Of a DNA stretch of 52,571 nucleotides, positions 1 through 8,427 are shown piece by piece. Position numbers and translations under genes: made by a program. The notes beneath the pieces were generated by a model. It was given only the letters and a program-made list of their open reading frames with translations, did no database searches and was not told the DNA's origin. How positions within the stretch are numbered: the stretch's first letter is position 1; each line of letters opens with the position of its first letter. The stretch lies in the NCBI RefSeq assembly GCF_027789125.1, contig NZ_JAQFVF010000053.1, positions 1 through 52,571 on the forward strand. Reading direction: 5' to 3'. Source of the DNA: Paenibacillus aestuarii. GTDB taxonomy: Bacteria; Bacillota; Bacilli; Paenibacillales; NBRC-103111.

Positions 1-46
1 GGGCAGCATTCCTATTATGAAGAAATACGAGGTTTGAGAAATAAAA

Positions 47-120
47 AGACTCCTTGGTAAAATGTTAATGGGTCCTGAACGCTCGCCAGCAACCGGATCC
101 AAAAACAAACCAAGGAGACT
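47..120 (+). promoter_or_regulatory. Stem-loop sequestering the transposase ribosome site
   Basis: Bases 47-58 (AGACTCCTTGGT) pair with 109-120 (ACCAAGGAGACT) with a single A-A mismatch, giving nine contiguous pairs plus two more. The 3' arm contains the Shine-Dalgarno AAGGAG (112-117) of the transposase that starts at 126. In a transcript entering from outside the element the ribosome site would be paired, a known way for insertion sequences to suppress expression from external promoters. The pairing is seen; the role is inferred. Confidence 0.6.
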
Positions 121-125
121 ACAAC

Positions 126-1412
126 ATGCATTCTACTCAAAATGAAAGAATTAATCAAATCACATCTTCTACCTTAATTATCGGAGTCGACATTGCAAAA
201 TTCAAACATGTAGCGAGAGCCCAAGACAACCGCGGAGTCGAGTTTGGGAAGTCCATTACGTTTGAAAACAATCGACAAGGCTTTGAGTTGTTCGTAAGCT
301 GGTTTCAGAAGATTTCAATAGAGCAAGGCTTCCAGGACATTATCGTTGGGATGGAACCAACGGGCCATTACTGGCTGAACTTCGCCCATTTTCTAAAAGA
401 AAAGCATGTAAAATACGGTGTAGTGAATCCGCTGCACGTGAAGAAAAGCAAAGAACTAGATGACAATTCTCCAACGAAGAATGACGTCAAGGATGCTAAA
501 GTCATTGCGCAACTGGTCAAAGACGGAAGATATGCCGTACCGAACCTTCCTCAGGGCGTTTATGCCGAACTGCGAGAAGCGATGAAAATTCGCGATCACC
601 TGACGACTGATCTTTGTGTTGTGCAAGCACGTGTCCATAATTGGTTAGACCGGTATTTCCCGGAGTTTCTGACGGTATTTAAGGACTGGGAGTGCAAGTC
701 AGCCATCCAAATGCTAAGTCTCTATCTACTGCCCCATGAACTTGTTGATGTACCAGATGAAACCCTGCTGCGGCATCTGAGAGAGGTTGCCAAGCGTGGG
801 CTTGGTTTAGGCCGAGTAAGGAATCTGAAGGAGGCAGCAAGCTGTTCAGTGGGCATACAACAAGGTGCAGAGTTAGCTAAAATGGAGCTGAAACTTCTGC
901 TGACTCAGTACGACTGGTTTAATAGCAAGCTGGAAGAATTGGAAATGAAATTGGATGAACTGCTGGGGCAGATCCCGCATGTGCAGCAATTACTGGCCAT
1001 TAAAGGGATTGGAAGAGACACCATCGCGGGTTTTCTAGCTGAGGTAGGTGACATTCGGCAATACCGTCATCCCAAACAGATCACGAAACTTGCTGGATTG
1101 AACTTAAAAACGAATTCCTCAGGCAAGCACACCGGACAGACGAAGATAACGAAGAGAGGTAGGAAGCGCCTTCGTGCCTTGCTCTTTAGAGTGATGATGC
1201 CACTGGTTGCTAAAAATACAGCATTCCGAACCTTGCATGAGTACTACACGAAACGACCGGTAAATCCATTGAAAAAGATGCAATCCCTCATCGCTTTATG
1301 TAACAAGCTCATACGAATCCTGTTTGGCGTATTGAAAAAGGGACACGAGTTCAGTGAAGAAAAGATGATCCAGGATATTCCTCGATTTGAAGAGCGATCA
1401 CAAGCTGCATAA
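126..1412 (+). CDS. IS110-family transposase (DEDD recombinase)
   Basis: A 428-residue serine-assisted DEDD transposase that would catalyse excision and integration of its own element, in this family guided by a structured bridge RNA from the element's non-coding end. The N-terminal RuvC-like domain shows GVDIAK (D22), GMEPTGHYW (E77) and the NDVKDAK motif (D120, D123). The C-terminal Transposase_20 domain has GIGRDTIAGFLAEVGD, the catalytic-serine motif NSSGKHTGQ and the basic tail KRGRKRLR. Length is normal for the family and no lesion is visible, so it is probably intact. The start follows AAGGAG with a spacing of eight bases. Confidence 0.93.
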   Translation: MHSTQNERINQITSSTLIIGVDIAKFKHVARAQDNRGVEFGKSITFENNRQGFELFVSWFQKISIEQGFQDIIVGMEPTGHYWLNFAHFLKEKHVKYGVVNPLHVKKSKELDDNSPTKNDVKDAKVIAQLVKDGRYAVPNLPQGVYAELREAMKIRDHLTTDLCVVQARVHNWLDRYFPEFLTVFKDWECKSAIQMLSLYLLPHELVDVPDETLLRHLREVAKRGLGLGRVRNLKEAASCSVGIQQGAELAKMELKLLLTQYDWFNSKLEELEMKLDELLGQIPHVQQLLAIKGIGRDTIAGFLAEVGDIRQYRHPKQITKLAGLNLKTNSSGKHTGQTKITKRGRKRLRALLFRVMMPLVAKNTAFRTLHEYYTKRPVNPLKKMQSLIALCNKLIRILFGVLKKGHEFSEEKMIQDIPRFEERSQAA

Positions 1413-1640
1413 ATTACGATTTTCAGTGATGATGACCTAAGCAAAAGGAAGATGACAAGAAGCACGGATGAGTCGGAACGGCGTTAACATACGGACGAAG
1501 AGATCCTGTCGGGCAGCATATCTGACCTCCACCTCATGGACAGGTTGAATGAAGGAATGTGAGAGCGAAGACTCTGCGAGATGTGGGAGGGTTGACCGCC
1601 ATGAGCCCATGTGGAGATCCAAAAGTGCAACCATACTTTA
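1413..1640 (+). ncRNA. Candidate bridge-RNA region of the IS110 element
   Basis: The 230 bases after the transposase stop are non-coding but rich in pairing, for example CCTGTC (1505-1510) with GACAGG (1539-1544) and several GAGATCC, CATG and GGAGG segments that can pair. In IS110-type elements the guide (bridge) RNA is encoded in the longer non-coding end; in the IS1111 branch this is the 3' end. The 5' end is cut by the window, so it could equally hold the RNA. The position is suggestive only. Confidence 0.3.
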
Positions 1641-1840
1641 CCTCAGTATCCACTATTTACAGCATGTGGTATAGGTGAAGAGTTTTTTTGCACCTCTGCA
1701 ACCCATAAATTTCTTCCTCTTCAACTTCATTCCATTAAAATGTTATCTACAAAGAAGTAATTGTGGTCAAAATCTAAGAAAACGAGAGTATTAAGGAGCT
1801 ATGTGATTCTCCATAGAGGGAGTTTAGCGTGGAAAAAACG

Positions 1841-1871
1841 AAAGAGGTTCCAAATCAATGGGAGCCTCTTT
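1841..1871 (-). terminator. Hairpin terminator after the antiporter remnant
   Basis: AAAGAGGTTCC (1841-1851) pairs with GGAGCCTCTTT (1861-1871), one G-T pair, with T-rich tracts on both strands. It overlaps the end of the decayed reverse-strand antiporter gene and was probably its terminator. Confidence 0.5.
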
Positions 1872-2097
1872 TTGCCGTGGTATCACTGAAAAATAATTTA
1901 AGCATTGGCGGAGCAATCAAAGTCGTTAATATCATGCCTGGCCCTACTGCAAGGGCAGAACGATTATCCATTCCCGTCCGTTAATCTTGCTCCTAAAGCC
2001 CCGCCAATAAGTTCAGTAAGAACAGCAACGACAGTGAATGCAATTATAAAACCAATTTGATTGCTGAGGGTTGTCCCTGCAATAAAATAGCATTTTT
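1855..2097 (-). pseudogene. C-terminal remnant of a cation:proton antiporter
   Basis: Translation of the reverse strand gives a hydrophobic, conserved-looking segment (YFIAGTTLSNQIGF, then ELIGGALGARLTDGNG), then a stop. After a one-base frame change it continues with NRSALAVGPGMILTTLIAPP and a short hydrophilic tail to a stop at 1855. The GGALGARL and NRSALAVG pattern resembles the last transmembrane helices of Na+/H+ antiporters of the CPA type. No N-terminal part and no start are present between here and the IclR gene. The fragment is seen; the family assignment is by motif memory and moderately sure. Confidence 0.5.
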
Positions 2098-2234
2098 AGG
2101 TGGTCCTAAAGACGTGAATTTTCGATATTTGAGTAGTGGATAATCCTTAGGGGACGCAGTTGAGGTGTATTATTCTTAGGATTGAAGGCAGCCGCTCGTT
2201 CTTGCCGGCTGCAGCTTGACTGTATTCCTAAAGT

Positions 2235-2275
2235 AAAAAGCAGCGTTCCGAAACCTCTCGGAGCGCCACTTTTTA
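2235..2275 (-). terminator. Terminator of the IclR gene
   Basis: On the reverse strand an AAAGTGGCGCTCCGA arm pairs imperfectly with TCGGAACGCTGCTTT, followed by T residues, about 20 bases past the IclR stop. A second, perfect 7-bp GCAGCCG/CGGCTGC hairpin lies at 2189-2213. Confidence 0.6.
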
Positions 2276-2293
2276 TGAAGAAGTATGAAATAT

Positions 2294-3055
2294 TTACTTT
2301 CCACGGTAGCCCAATTGTGCAGATATTTCTCTTGTAGTGGCCACAGCTTGCTGAATAAATGTGTCCAGTACAGGTAGGACGCGGTCGGTTGGTCCGATAA
2401 TACTGATGGAAGCATTCACCGCTCCGCTTGCTTCAAATATCGGCACTGCGATGCCTGTTACCCCCACGTTGCGCCGATTCGAGCTAACCTCATATCCGCG
2501 CTGCCGTATGGACGTAAGGAGATCTTTGATTTCTTCAGGATTTTTTATGGAATAAGGCGTGTAGGTTCGTATTTCTCCAGAAAGGATGTCTTCAATAAAG
2601 GCGTCTTCCTGATAGGCGAGAATGGCTCTGGACGCCGATGTTGCGTATAGAGGGAATCGCCGGTATGCTTCGACGTTAAACCGGATTGGATGCTGAGTGT
2701 CCTCAATTTTATCTACATAGATTGCATCCCGCTCATCTCGAACGCACAAGCATACAAGTTCTTCGGTTGTCTTGGCAAGCTTTTGCAAAAAGGGCTTGGA
2801 GAAGTCTGTCAGGTTATGATTTCGTAGAACTTTGTTTCCTAATTCTAAAAGTGTATATCCTAAGGAGTATTGCTTGTTCGCAGGATTTTGTTTAATAAAG
2901 CCTTCGCTCTCCAACGTCATAAGCAGTTTGTGTACAGCGCCTTTAGAAAGTCCGAGCTGTCGGCTCAATTCGCTGACGCCCATTTCCTTATCGGAATCTA
3001 GAAACGTTTTTAACAGTCTGCTGCTGTTCTTAACGGATGAAAGGTGATTGTCCAT
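2294..3055 (-). CDS. IclR-family transcriptional regulator
   Basis: A 253-residue repressor or activator of the divergent transport operon, inferred from position. An N-terminal winged helix-turn-helix (residues ~10-65: LLKTFLDSDKEMGVSELSRQ then LSKGAVHKLLMTLESEGFI) is followed by an IclR effector domain (RFPLYATSASRAILAY, GYEVSSNRRNVGVTGIAVPI, ASISIIGPTDR) that should bind a small aromatic or acidic metabolite. The ATG at 3055 is preferred because AAGGAG lies 12 bases upstream; the longer TTG start at 3088 has no ribosome site. Paired operator-like palindromes lie in the 236-bp divergent gap at 3234-3270. Confidence 0.9.
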   Translation of the reverse strand: MDNHLSSVKNSSRLLKTFLDSDKEMGVSELSRQLGLSKGAVHKLLMTLESEGFIKQNPANKQYSLGYTLLELGNKVLRNHNLTDFSKPFLQKLAKTTEELVCLCVRDERDAIYVDKIEDTQHPIRFNVEAYRRFPLYATSASRAILAYQEDAFIEDILSGEIRTYTPYSIKNPEEIKDLLTSIRQRGYEVSSNRRNVGVTGIAVPIFEASGAVNASISIIGPTDRVLPVLDTFIQQAVATTREISAQLGYRGK

Positions 3056-3233
3056 TCTACATTCAAGCTCCTTACTGGACGAGGCCAAGGGTTGCAGATT
3101 CGGTTGCTAGTGTATCATAAATGTGTAATTTTTCCTAGCTTTAGTACAAGGGGAGAAAGGGATAGGAGAGACCTCATCAGCTTTAATTTTATAATTGCAC
3201 AATTTGCTAAAAACATGTTACTATATTAACAAA

Positions 3234-3270
3234 ATTCACATATAGTAAACGATGTTCACGTATAGTGAAC
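3234..3270. promoter_or_regulatory. Two operator-like palindromes, 20 bp apart
   Basis: ATTCACATATAGTAAAC (3234-3250) and GTTCACGTATAGTGAAC (3254-3270) are two copies of one site. The second is a perfect inverted repeat GTTCAC-N5-GTGAAC. Their starts are exactly 20 bp apart, about two helical turns, so they face the same side of the DNA. They lie just upstream of the lipoprotein ribosome site (3278-3285) and are the best candidates for the IclR operator. Confidence 0.6.
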
Positions 3271-3291
3271 GAATTACGAGGGAGGATTTTT

Positions 3292-4413
3292 ATGAAAAAA
3301 TGGGGAACGGTTTTATCAATAGCAGCATTATCGGGTGCTCTGCTTTCAGGATGCGCAACTAATTCCGATAAATCGGACAAGGGTGCCGCTGCATCCGGGG
3401 ATAAAGCACCTGCTGCAACGGCAGCAACATTAGTACCGGAGAAGCAGCTCGTTGTGGCGGGTAATGGTTCTACGGTCGAACAACTCATGAAGGATGAGAT
3501 TTTCAAAAGGTTTAATCAAAAATATCCGGATGTGAAGCTGACCTATGTTTCCGGGGTGTCTACTGAAATTGTGGCCAAAGTTAAAGCACAAAAAGCTTCT
3601 CCTCAGATCGACGTCACTGTGATTGAAGGCGGCGAGCAGGAGGGAGGCCGAGTAGAAGGTCTTTGGGAACCTTTATCTGATAGCACGATCCCTAATATGA
3701 AGAAAGTCGATGCCAATCTCAAGGTTAAAGATAATAGCGGGGTGGCAGTTAACTATACTCCAATGGGAATTTCCTACAATGCTGAGATTGTAAAAACCAA
3801 AGGCTTGCCGGTTCCAACGTCTTGGAATGACCTGGTGAAACCTGAAATGAAGGGTAATCTTACTATGGCGGAGATTTCCAGTAACTTTGGCCGTTCCGCA
3901 CTGATCATGCTCGCATACGCCAATGGCGGATCCGAGAAGAACATGGACCCGGGCTTTGATAAATTCAAAACCTTGGCAGGCTATTTGCCTACCTTTGCCA
4001 AAACTTCCGCTCAACTGCAGCAGGATCTTCAAAATAAAACAGCAGCGTATACGACTTGGACACAAGCAAGAAGCTTGGTTCAAAAAGATGCAGGGCTGAA
4101 TTTGGAGTTCGTCGTACCTAAGGAAGGCACGAACCTTGTTCCTAACGTTGCAACCATGGTCAAAGGCGCCAAAGATCCTAATGCAGCGCAGCTGTTCATT
4201 GACTTCCTCTTGTCTGACGAAGTACAAGTCTTATACGGTAAGGAACTCTACTACAATCCTGCCGTTCCGGTTACTCTTCCAAAAGATATTGCGGAAAAGC
4301 TGAGCTTTGATCGCAGCAAGGTAGTGAATTTGGACCTTGAGACCGTTGGTAAAAACACATCGCTGTGGCTTGACCGTTTCAACAAAGAAGTTGCTCCTAA
4401 AGTCGGGAAATAG
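3292..4413 (+). CDS. ABC transporter substrate-binding lipoprotein (PotD/Fe-type)
   Basis: A 373-residue family 1/6 extracellular solute-binding protein that delivers substrate to the downstream permease pair. The signal peptide ends in a lipobox LSGC with the lipidated cysteine at residue 21, followed by a Ser/Ala/Lys-rich linker. Mature features typical of PotD and iron-binding relatives include PMGISYNAE, PTSWNDLVKPEMKGNL and a C-terminal WLDRFNKEVAP. Substrate cannot be read from sequence. The start at 3292 has GAGGGAGG upstream; the longer frame from 3265 would break the signal peptide. It is paralogous to the protein at 15612-16709, sharing the same C-terminal motif. Confidence 0.9.
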   Translation: MKKWGTVLSIAALSGALLSGCATNSDKSDKGAAASGDKAPAATAATLVPEKQLVVAGNGSTVEQLMKDEIFKRFNQKYPDVKLTYVSGVSTEIVAKVKAQKASPQIDVTVIEGGEQEGGRVEGLWEPLSDSTIPNMKKVDANLKVKDNSGVAVNYTPMGISYNAEIVKTKGLPVPTSWNDLVKPEMKGNLTMAEISSNFGRSALIMLAYANGGSEKNMDPGFDKFKTLAGYLPTFAKTSAQLQQDLQNKTAAYTTWTQARSLVQKDAGLNLEFVVPKEGTNLVPNVATMVKGAKDPNAAQLFIDFLLSDEVQVLYGKELYYNPAVPVTLPKDIAEKLSFDRSKVVNLDLETVGKNTSLWLDRFNKEVAPKVGK

Positions 4414-4422
4414 GTGAGGCAT

Positions 4423-5526
4423 GTGACTAAAAAAATTGATGTAGAATTGATTAATATACAAAAGAGGTTTGGTTCAAACGTAGTTGTTGACAATTTCAAT
4501 TTGCAAATCGAGCAAGGAGAGTGTATCTCCTTCCTCGGCCCTTCCGGGTGCGGGAAGACGACGACACTCAATATGATCGCCGGCTTTCTGGAGCCCGATC
4601 AAGGGGAATTGATCATCAAAGGTAAGCGTATGAATGGAGTGCCTTCCAATAAGCGGGACTTGGGCATGGTTTTTCAAACGTATTCGCTTTTTCCGCACAT
4701 GACGATATTTGAGAATGTCGCGTACGGTCTCAAGCTGCGTAAAATAGCTAAGGATGAAATTCGCCGCCGCGTGAGTCAGGTGCTCGAGCTTGTGAAGCTG
4801 CCGCATGTCGCCGATCGCTATCCCAAGCAATTGTCTGGAGGACAGAGACAGCGCATTGCTATTGCAAGGGCACTTGTAACGGAGCCTACTTTATTGCTGC
4901 TGGATGAGCCGCTGAGCAATCTGGATGCCAAGCTTAGGGAAGAGCTTCGCGATGAGATGAAACGGCTTCAGCAGGAGATTGGAGTCACGACCATATTCGT
5001 AACGCACGACCAAGAGGAAGCGCTCTATTTATCCAATCGTATCGTCGTTCTTGATCATGGTAAAGTGGAACAAATTGGGAATCCTTGGGATATCTACAAT
5101 CGACCCGCATCGGAGTTCGTGCATACGTTTATCGGGAAATCCAATCGAATGACGGGCATTGTGGCACAAGTGCGGGAACAAGACATTTCGCTAAGGACGG
5201 ATGCTGAGTTTGCCTTAACGGCCCTGCGTCGGGAGAGGGTTTTCGCAGAGGGAGAGCATGTATCCATTTATGTCCGCCCTGAGAAAATCAATCTTTATAC
5301 CGAGGCGCGTGAGGCGAATGGCTCCAACGTCATACAAGGCGTTGTAAAGCTGACTTCTTTCTTGGGAGCCTACACCGATTATGAAGTTGACATTGGACAC
5401 ACTAGCCTGACGGTTCGCATCCAAAGCGCACAGCAGCAAATGCAGCTTTCATACGGACAGACGGTATTTGTGGAGTGGAAGCCAGAAGATGTATTCGTCT
5501 TTTCAGGAAAGAGGAACCATCAATGA
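4423..5526 (+). CDS. ABC transporter ATPase (PotA-like)
   Basis: About 367 residues. It powers the importer encoded around it. The nucleotide-binding domain carries Walker A GPSGCGKT (residues ~39-46), Q-loop VFQTYSLFPHM, signature LSGGQRQR, Walker B LLLLDEPLSNLD and the H-switch VTHDQEEA. A C-terminal TOBE-type domain follows (~240-365), as in spermidine, iron and sulfate ATPases. The GTG at 4423, with AGGTGAGG just before it, and an in-frame GTG at 4414 are both possible starts. The gene follows the binding protein by about 10 bases and its stop overlaps the next start (ATGA). Confidence 0.93.
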   Translation: MTKKIDVELINIQKRFGSNVVVDNFNLQIEQGECISFLGPSGCGKTTTLNMIAGFLEPDQGELIIKGKRMNGVPSNKRDLGMVFQTYSLFPHMTIFENVAYGLKLRKIAKDEIRRRVSQVLELVKLPHVADRYPKQLSGGQRQRIAIARALVTEPTLLLLDEPLSNLDAKLREELRDEMKRLQQEIGVTTIFVTHDQEEALYLSNRIVVLDHGKVEQIGNPWDIYNRPASEFVHTFIGKSNRMTGIVAQVREQDISLRTDAEFALTALRRERVFAEGEHVSIYVRPEKINLYTEAREANGSNVIQGVVKLTSFLGAYTDYEVDIGHTSLTVRIQSAQQQMQLSYGQTVFVEWKPEDVFVFSGKRNHQ

Positions 5527-6380
5527 GCGGGAATCGTAGCCGTAATTTGCGAACCGCTGGCTTGCTGTTGGCGCCTGCAATTGCAGTGCTCCTAGGTGTA
5601 TTCTTGCTGCCGATGGTCTACATCCTGCTGCTTAGTTTTCAAAACAATGAGGAGCAGTTTTCTTTTGAGAATTACTTGTTGTTTGTGCAGGATCCTTACT
5701 ACGTACAGATCCTATGGAGGACGATCAAGTTAAGTCTATATACGGTGATCACTTGCTTCGTCTTCGGTTACCCCGTAGCCATGTATTTGGCCCGGGCTTC
5801 TAGCAAAATGCGTGGAATCATTACGTTTCTCATTATAGCTCCGCATCTTGTTAGCGTCGTGATTCGAAACTTTGGTTGGGTCATCATGCTGGGGGAGAAA
5901 GGGCTTATTAATCAAGCATTGCTCAACATCGGTCTGATCGATAAGCCGCTGAAGCTTATGTACAACGAACTTGGTGTTATTATTGGTTTAACAGATTCAT
6001 TAATCGTGTATATGATCCTGGCCCTCTCGACAAGTTTCTATCAAATCGACGGCTCTTTGTACAAAGCGGCGAATATTATTGGTGCAAGCAAGCTCCGTAC
6101 GTTCATCAGCGTGGATGTGCCATTAACACTGCCTGGTATGCTTGCCGGATCAACGCTCGTGTTCAGCTTATCGATGAGCTCATTCGTCACGCCGGCCTTA
6201 ATGGGGGGAACCTCAGTGAAGGTGCTTCCGGTTATTGCCTATGAGAAAATTATGACGCAACTGAATTGGCAATTGGGGGCCGCAATTTCGTTTCTTTTGC
6301 TGATCTCGACAGTCGCTTTGGTGACTTTGTTTACCCGGTTGGTCGAAACCAAACGTTATAAAGAGGTGTTCTCCTCATGA
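5523..6380 (+). CDS. ABC transporter permease (PotB-like)
   Basis: A 285-residue inner-membrane permease with about six transmembrane segments, beginning with a helix at LLLAPAIAVLLGVFLLPMVY. The cytoplasmic EAA-type loop that docks with the ATPase is in the KAANIIGASKLRTFISVDVP region. The start at 5523 overlaps the ATPase stop in ATGA and has AGGAAAGAGG upstream, indicating translational coupling; the longer frame from 5475 lies inside the ATPase gene. The 3' end overlaps the second permease by four bases. Confidence 0.92.
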   Translation: MSGNRSRNLRTAGLLLAPAIAVLLGVFLLPMVYILLLSFQNNEEQFSFENYLLFVQDPYYVQILWRTIKLSLYTVITCFVFGYPVAMYLARASSKMRGIITFLIIAPHLVSVVIRNFGWVIMLGEKGLINQALLNIGLIDKPLKLMYNELGVIIGLTDSLIVYMILALSTSFYQIDGSLYKAANIIGASKLRTFISVDVPLTLPGMLAGSTLVFSLSMSSFVTPALMGGTSVKVLPVIAYEKIMTQLNWQLGAAISFLLLISTVALVTLFTRLVETKRYKEVFSS

Positions 6381-7180
6381 CTCGAAAAATTTCGCCACTG
6401 GGCATTATTACATTTATCGTGGTGCTCTTTGTCATTTCACCGCTGCTCGTGGTCATTCCGACATCCTTCACTTCGGTGAAATATCTTTCATTTCCACCGG
6501 TCGGCTTTTCTTTGAAATGGTATACGAAAATATTAGACCGTCCTGAGTTCGTGGACTCCTTCATCTTCAGCCTCGAGCTTGCTGCGCTGACAGCGATCAT
6601 TTCAACCTTGATCGGCATTCTGGCAGGACTTGCCTTGCACAAGTACAAATTTCGTGGCAGCGGTATCATGACCGGATTGCTGCTATCGCCTTTGACGATC
6701 CCAGCCCTGATTATCGGGATTGCCATCTTATTATTTTTCACCCAGATTGGGATTGCTGGCACGTTTCTTGGTCTGCTGCTGGCACATGTATTGATCTCGA
6801 TTCCTTATGTGGTGAGGCTTGTGCTCACAGGTCTCAGCTCCTTTGACTATACGCTGGAACGAGCTGCATACATTATGGGGGCAAAACCATGGCATGTGTT
6901 TCGGGACATCACGCTTCCCTTATTGAAGCCGGCCATTATGTCGGGCATGATCTTTGCCTTTCTGACATCATTCGATAATGTAACGGTATCTCTATTCATG
7001 GTATCCCCATCGTCGACTACGCTCCCACTTGCTATCTTTAGCCACATGCAGGAGTCATTGGATCCGTTGGTTGCTTCGATTTCTTCTGTCGTTATTTTAG
7101 TAAGTCTTGTTTTTATTATCATTCTGGAACGCGTATATGGTTTGGACCGTTTGTTTGGTTCCAATTCGCATTCCCACTAA
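6377..7180 (+). CDS. ABC transporter permease (PotC-like)
   Basis: A 267-residue second permease with six predicted membrane helices (first at IITFIVVLFVISPLLVVIP). The docking loop is ERAAYIMGAKPWHVFRDITL. It starts in an ATGA overlap with the preceding permease, so the two halves of the channel are translationally coupled. The FNNV-like stretch SFDNVTVSLFM and the ALHKYKF loop are usual for PotC and ThiP-type permeases. The M20 peptidase follows after 13 bases. Confidence 0.92.
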   Translation: MTRKISPLGIITFIVVLFVISPLLVVIPTSFTSVKYLSFPPVGFSLKWYTKILDRPEFVDSFIFSLELAALTAIISTLIGILAGLALHKYKFRGSGIMTGLLLSPLTIPALIIGIAILLFFTQIGIAGTFLGLLLAHVLISIPYVVRLVLTGLSSFDYTLERAAYIMGAKPWHVFRDITLPLLKPAIMSGMIFAFLTSFDNVTVSLFMVSPSSTTLPLAIFSHMQESLDPLVASISSVVILVSLVFIIILERVYGLDRLFGSNSHSH

Positions 7181-7193
7181 CTGGAGTCACATC

Positions 7194-8336
7194 ATGTCAT
7201 TAACGATTATAGAACGATTACAATCCTATCTGCCTGAACTGTTGAAGCTGCTTCAAGAAAGCGTGAACATGGACTCACCTTCCAGAAGCAAAGAGCAGAA
7301 CGACCTGATGGCGGACTGGTATGCTCATCATTTTACTCGCCTGACTGGCGGAAAAGTCGAACGCATTGCACATCCCACAGCAGGAGATCGTCTTCTATGC
7401 TATGTGGGCAACGGTCCTAAGCAGATCTTGCTTCTTGGCCATTATGATACCGTCTGGCCGCTCGGCGAAGCCAAGCGACGGCCTTTCCGCATCGAGGACG
7501 GCAAGGCTTACGGTCCCGGCGTCTATGATATGAAAGCCGGCTTGCTGCAGGCTATGTTTGCCATTAAGGTCTTGCAGGATATGGGACGGTTACCGGAGGA
7601 TAAGCGGGTGGTTATGCTGTTTAACAGCGATGAGGAAATTGGAAGCCCGACTTCCCGAGAGCTCATCGAAGACGTCGCCAGGCTATCCTCTGTCGCTTTC
7701 ATTTTAGAGCCGCCTATGGAGCCAAGCGGAGCCCTCAAAACGTCCCGCAAAGGAAACGGACGCTATAAACTGACGGTAAAAGGGAGATCCGCCCATTCCG
7801 GTGTCAATCCGCAAATGGGAGTTTCCGCTATAGAGGAATTGGCATACCAAATTCAGCGACTTCATGGATGGACAGACTATTCGCTGGGTACGACCGTCAA
7901 TGTCGGTGTTGTTCAAGGAGGAATCGGCAGTAATGTTGTGGCCGAGCATGCGGAGGCGGAGATCGATGTTCGAGTAGCGACATTAAGTGAAGCAAAGCGG
8001 CTTGAAGCACAATTCGCTGCGCTTCAGGCGAAACATCCGGATGCCGAACTGACGGTTTCGGGGCGAATGAACCGCCCTCCAATGGAACGAACCGCGGCTA
8101 TCGGTTCACTATACGAGCTTGCCCGAGATTTGGCTCACGCCGAATTTGCTACGGTACTCGAAGAAACGGCGACAGGTGGAGTAAGTGACGGAAATTTCAC
8201 TGCTGTGGTAGGGACTCCGACGTTAGACGGGCTTGGTGCGAGAGGTGATCATGCGCATTCTCCGCTTGAGTATGTTCAGATTGATGAAATCCCATTTCGA
8301 ACAGCGCTATTAGCAAGGTTGATTGAGCATTGTTAA
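7194..8336 (+). CDS. M20-family metallopeptidase (carboxypeptidase G2-like)
   Basis: A 380-residue cytoplasmic di-zinc amidohydrolase expected to split an amide bond between an acyl group and an amino acid, as carboxypeptidase G2 does for N-acyl glutamates. Metal and catalytic positions visible are LGHYDTVWP (His and Asp), GPGVYDMKAG (bridging Asp), NSDEEIGSP (catalytic Glu pair), ILEPP (Glu ligand) and GDHAHSP (last His). The dimerisation insert runs about residues 185-295. No signal peptide, so it acts after import. Start ATG at 7194 has GGAG upstream; the longer frame from 7107 overlaps the permease. Its place inside the transport operon suggests that the imported compound is its substrate. 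Confidence 0.88.
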   Translation: MSLTIIERLQSYLPELLKLLQESVNMDSPSRSKEQNDLMADWYAHHFTRLTGGKVERIAHPTAGDRLLCYVGNGPKQILLLGHYDTVWPLGEAKRRPFRIEDGKAYGPGVYDMKAGLLQAMFAIKVLQDMGRLPEDKRVVMLFNSDEEIGSPTSRELIEDVARLSSVAFILEPPMEPSGALKTSRKGNGRYKLTVKGRSAHSGVNPQMGVSAIEELAYQIQRLHGWTDYSLGTTVNVGVVQGGIGSNVVAEHAEAEIDVRVATLSEAKRLEAQFAALQAKHPDAELTVSGRMNRPPMERTAAIGSLYELARDLAHAEFATVLEETATGGVSDGNFTAVVGTPTLDGLGARGDHAHSPLEYVQIDEIPFRTALLARLIEHC

Positions 8337-8427
8337 TAGAACTGCCATACATGGAAGAACTCGGTTGGCTTCATTGGGCAAGGCCTTATTGGAGCCAATT
8401 GTGTTTAATGAGAAGGGAATGATTAAT

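Larger units (their letters stand above)
1..1650 (+). mobile_element. IS110-family insertion sequence, left end outside window
   Basis: The element is defined by its IS110-type transposase plus non-coding flanks. The left boundary is not in the window. The right boundary is not resolvable because IS110 elements usually lack clear terminal inverted repeats and target duplications; 1650 is my estimate of where the structured 3' non-coding DNA stops. The next recognisable gene downstream is the C-terminal remnant of an antiporter on the other strand (1855-2097), so the element lies in already decayed DNA. Confidence 0.6.

Noticed and set aside
1..1519. GGGCAGCAT at both 1-9 and 1511-1519 as the two ends of the IS element
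   Set aside because: Only nine bases match, in direct orientation, and the window begins exactly there. Not enough to define ends.
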